5,843 nucleotides of DNA from an uncultured Lachnospiraceae bacterium. GTDB lineage: Bacteria > Bacillota > Clostridia > Lachnospirales > Lachnospiraceae. The stretch lies in assembly GCA_910579085.1 (NCBI GenBank), contig CAJTRU010000083.1, positions 1 through 5,843 of the forward strand, given 5' to 3'. A program made the position numbers and the translations under genes. The notes under the pieces are model-generated. The model searched no databases, was not told the DNA's origin, and was given only the letters and a program-made list of their open reading frames with translations. Below are positions 5,582 through 5,843 of the stretch, one piece after another. How positions within the stretch are numbered: position 1 is the stretch's first letter; the number at the start of each line of letters is the position of its first letter.

Positions 5582-5843
5582 TTGAAAAATTTTAAGAAGA
5601 TAACAGGGATAATATTATCAATATGCCTTGTAATAACACAGTTTTATGTTGGAGAGGCTAAACAGGCAAAAGCGGCTGAGGGAACAAGAACGGATATAAC
5701 ATCAAGTAAACTTTCATTTGATTATGAAAAGACAGGAGAAACAGATGCAACATATTTAAAAGTATGTGATGCAAATGTGGATGGTCTCAATGGTGATGGC
5801 AGCTATGAAGCAGATATTGCAGAGGGAGCATGGACAACATGGG
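5582..5843 (+). CDS. Exported protein of unknown function, N-terminal part only
   Basis: Eighty-seven codons are visible before the window ends. Translation from TTG gives MKNFKKITGIILSICLVI, a Sec signal peptide with a lysine-rich start and a hydrophobic core. A likely cleavage point follows AKA or AKAA near residues 29-32. The Cys at position 15 lies inside the hydrophobic core and is not a lipobox, so the protein is predicted to be secreted or wall-attached, not lipidated. The visible mature part (TDITSSKLSFDYEKTGETDA, then an Asp/Gly/Asn-rich stretch and EGAWTTW) looks like the start of a beta-rich extracellular domain, but I do not recognise the family. It is separated from the terminator by a long regulatory-looking gap, so it probably has its own promoter. 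A polysaccharide-active enzyme or binding protein would fit the galactanase nearby, but that is a guess. Confidence 0.8.
   Translation, partial: MKNFKKITGIILSICLVITQFYVGEAKQAKAAEGTRTDITSSKLSFDYEKTGETDATYLKVCDANVDGLNGDGSYEADIAEGAWTTW

Overview
The window is AT-rich, with purine-rich Shine-Dalgarno sites, a TTG start and surface proteins built of small beta-domains. Together with a YugP-type membrane peptidase and an L,D-transpeptidase carrying Bsp-like repeats, this suggests a low-GC Firmicute of class Clostridia, probably a gut Lachnospiraceae. The assignment is inference from composition and protein style; there is no rRNA or tRNA to confirm it.

Layout: 1-353 holds no convincing gene. Its first 120 bases are a conspicuous GC-rich patch (56 of the 100 bases 21-120 are G or C) that may be part of a structured RNA or a leftward gene cut by the window edge. 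A candidate promoter with a dyad over its -35 box lies at 256-286. Three complete genes follow, all on the + strand: a zinc membrane peptidase (354-1034), a lipoprotein GH53 endo-beta-1,4-galactanase (1080-2546), and a secreted multidomain L,D-transpeptidase (2678-5041). A strong hairpin terminator at 5059-5096 closes this group. The 540-base gap after it is very AT-rich, with several inverted repeats and a consensus -10 box. A fourth exported protein starts at TTG 5582 and runs off the right edge.

How they fit: all four products act at or outside the membrane. The galactanase would cut the beta-1,4-galactan side chains of plant pectin (type I arabinogalactan) while anchored to the cell. The L,D-transpeptidase would remodel or decorate the wall. 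The peptidase has no firm substrate. The first two genes are 45 bases apart with no visible terminator and are probably co-transcribed; the third may be read through and may also have its own promoter. No mobile element, CRISPR array, tRNA or rRNA was seen. I did not find a clear undescribed system. The points most worth checking are the Asn/Asp-rich insertion inside a beta-domain of the transpeptidase, its variant active-site motif, the GC-rich patch at the left edge and the inverted-repeat region before the last gene.
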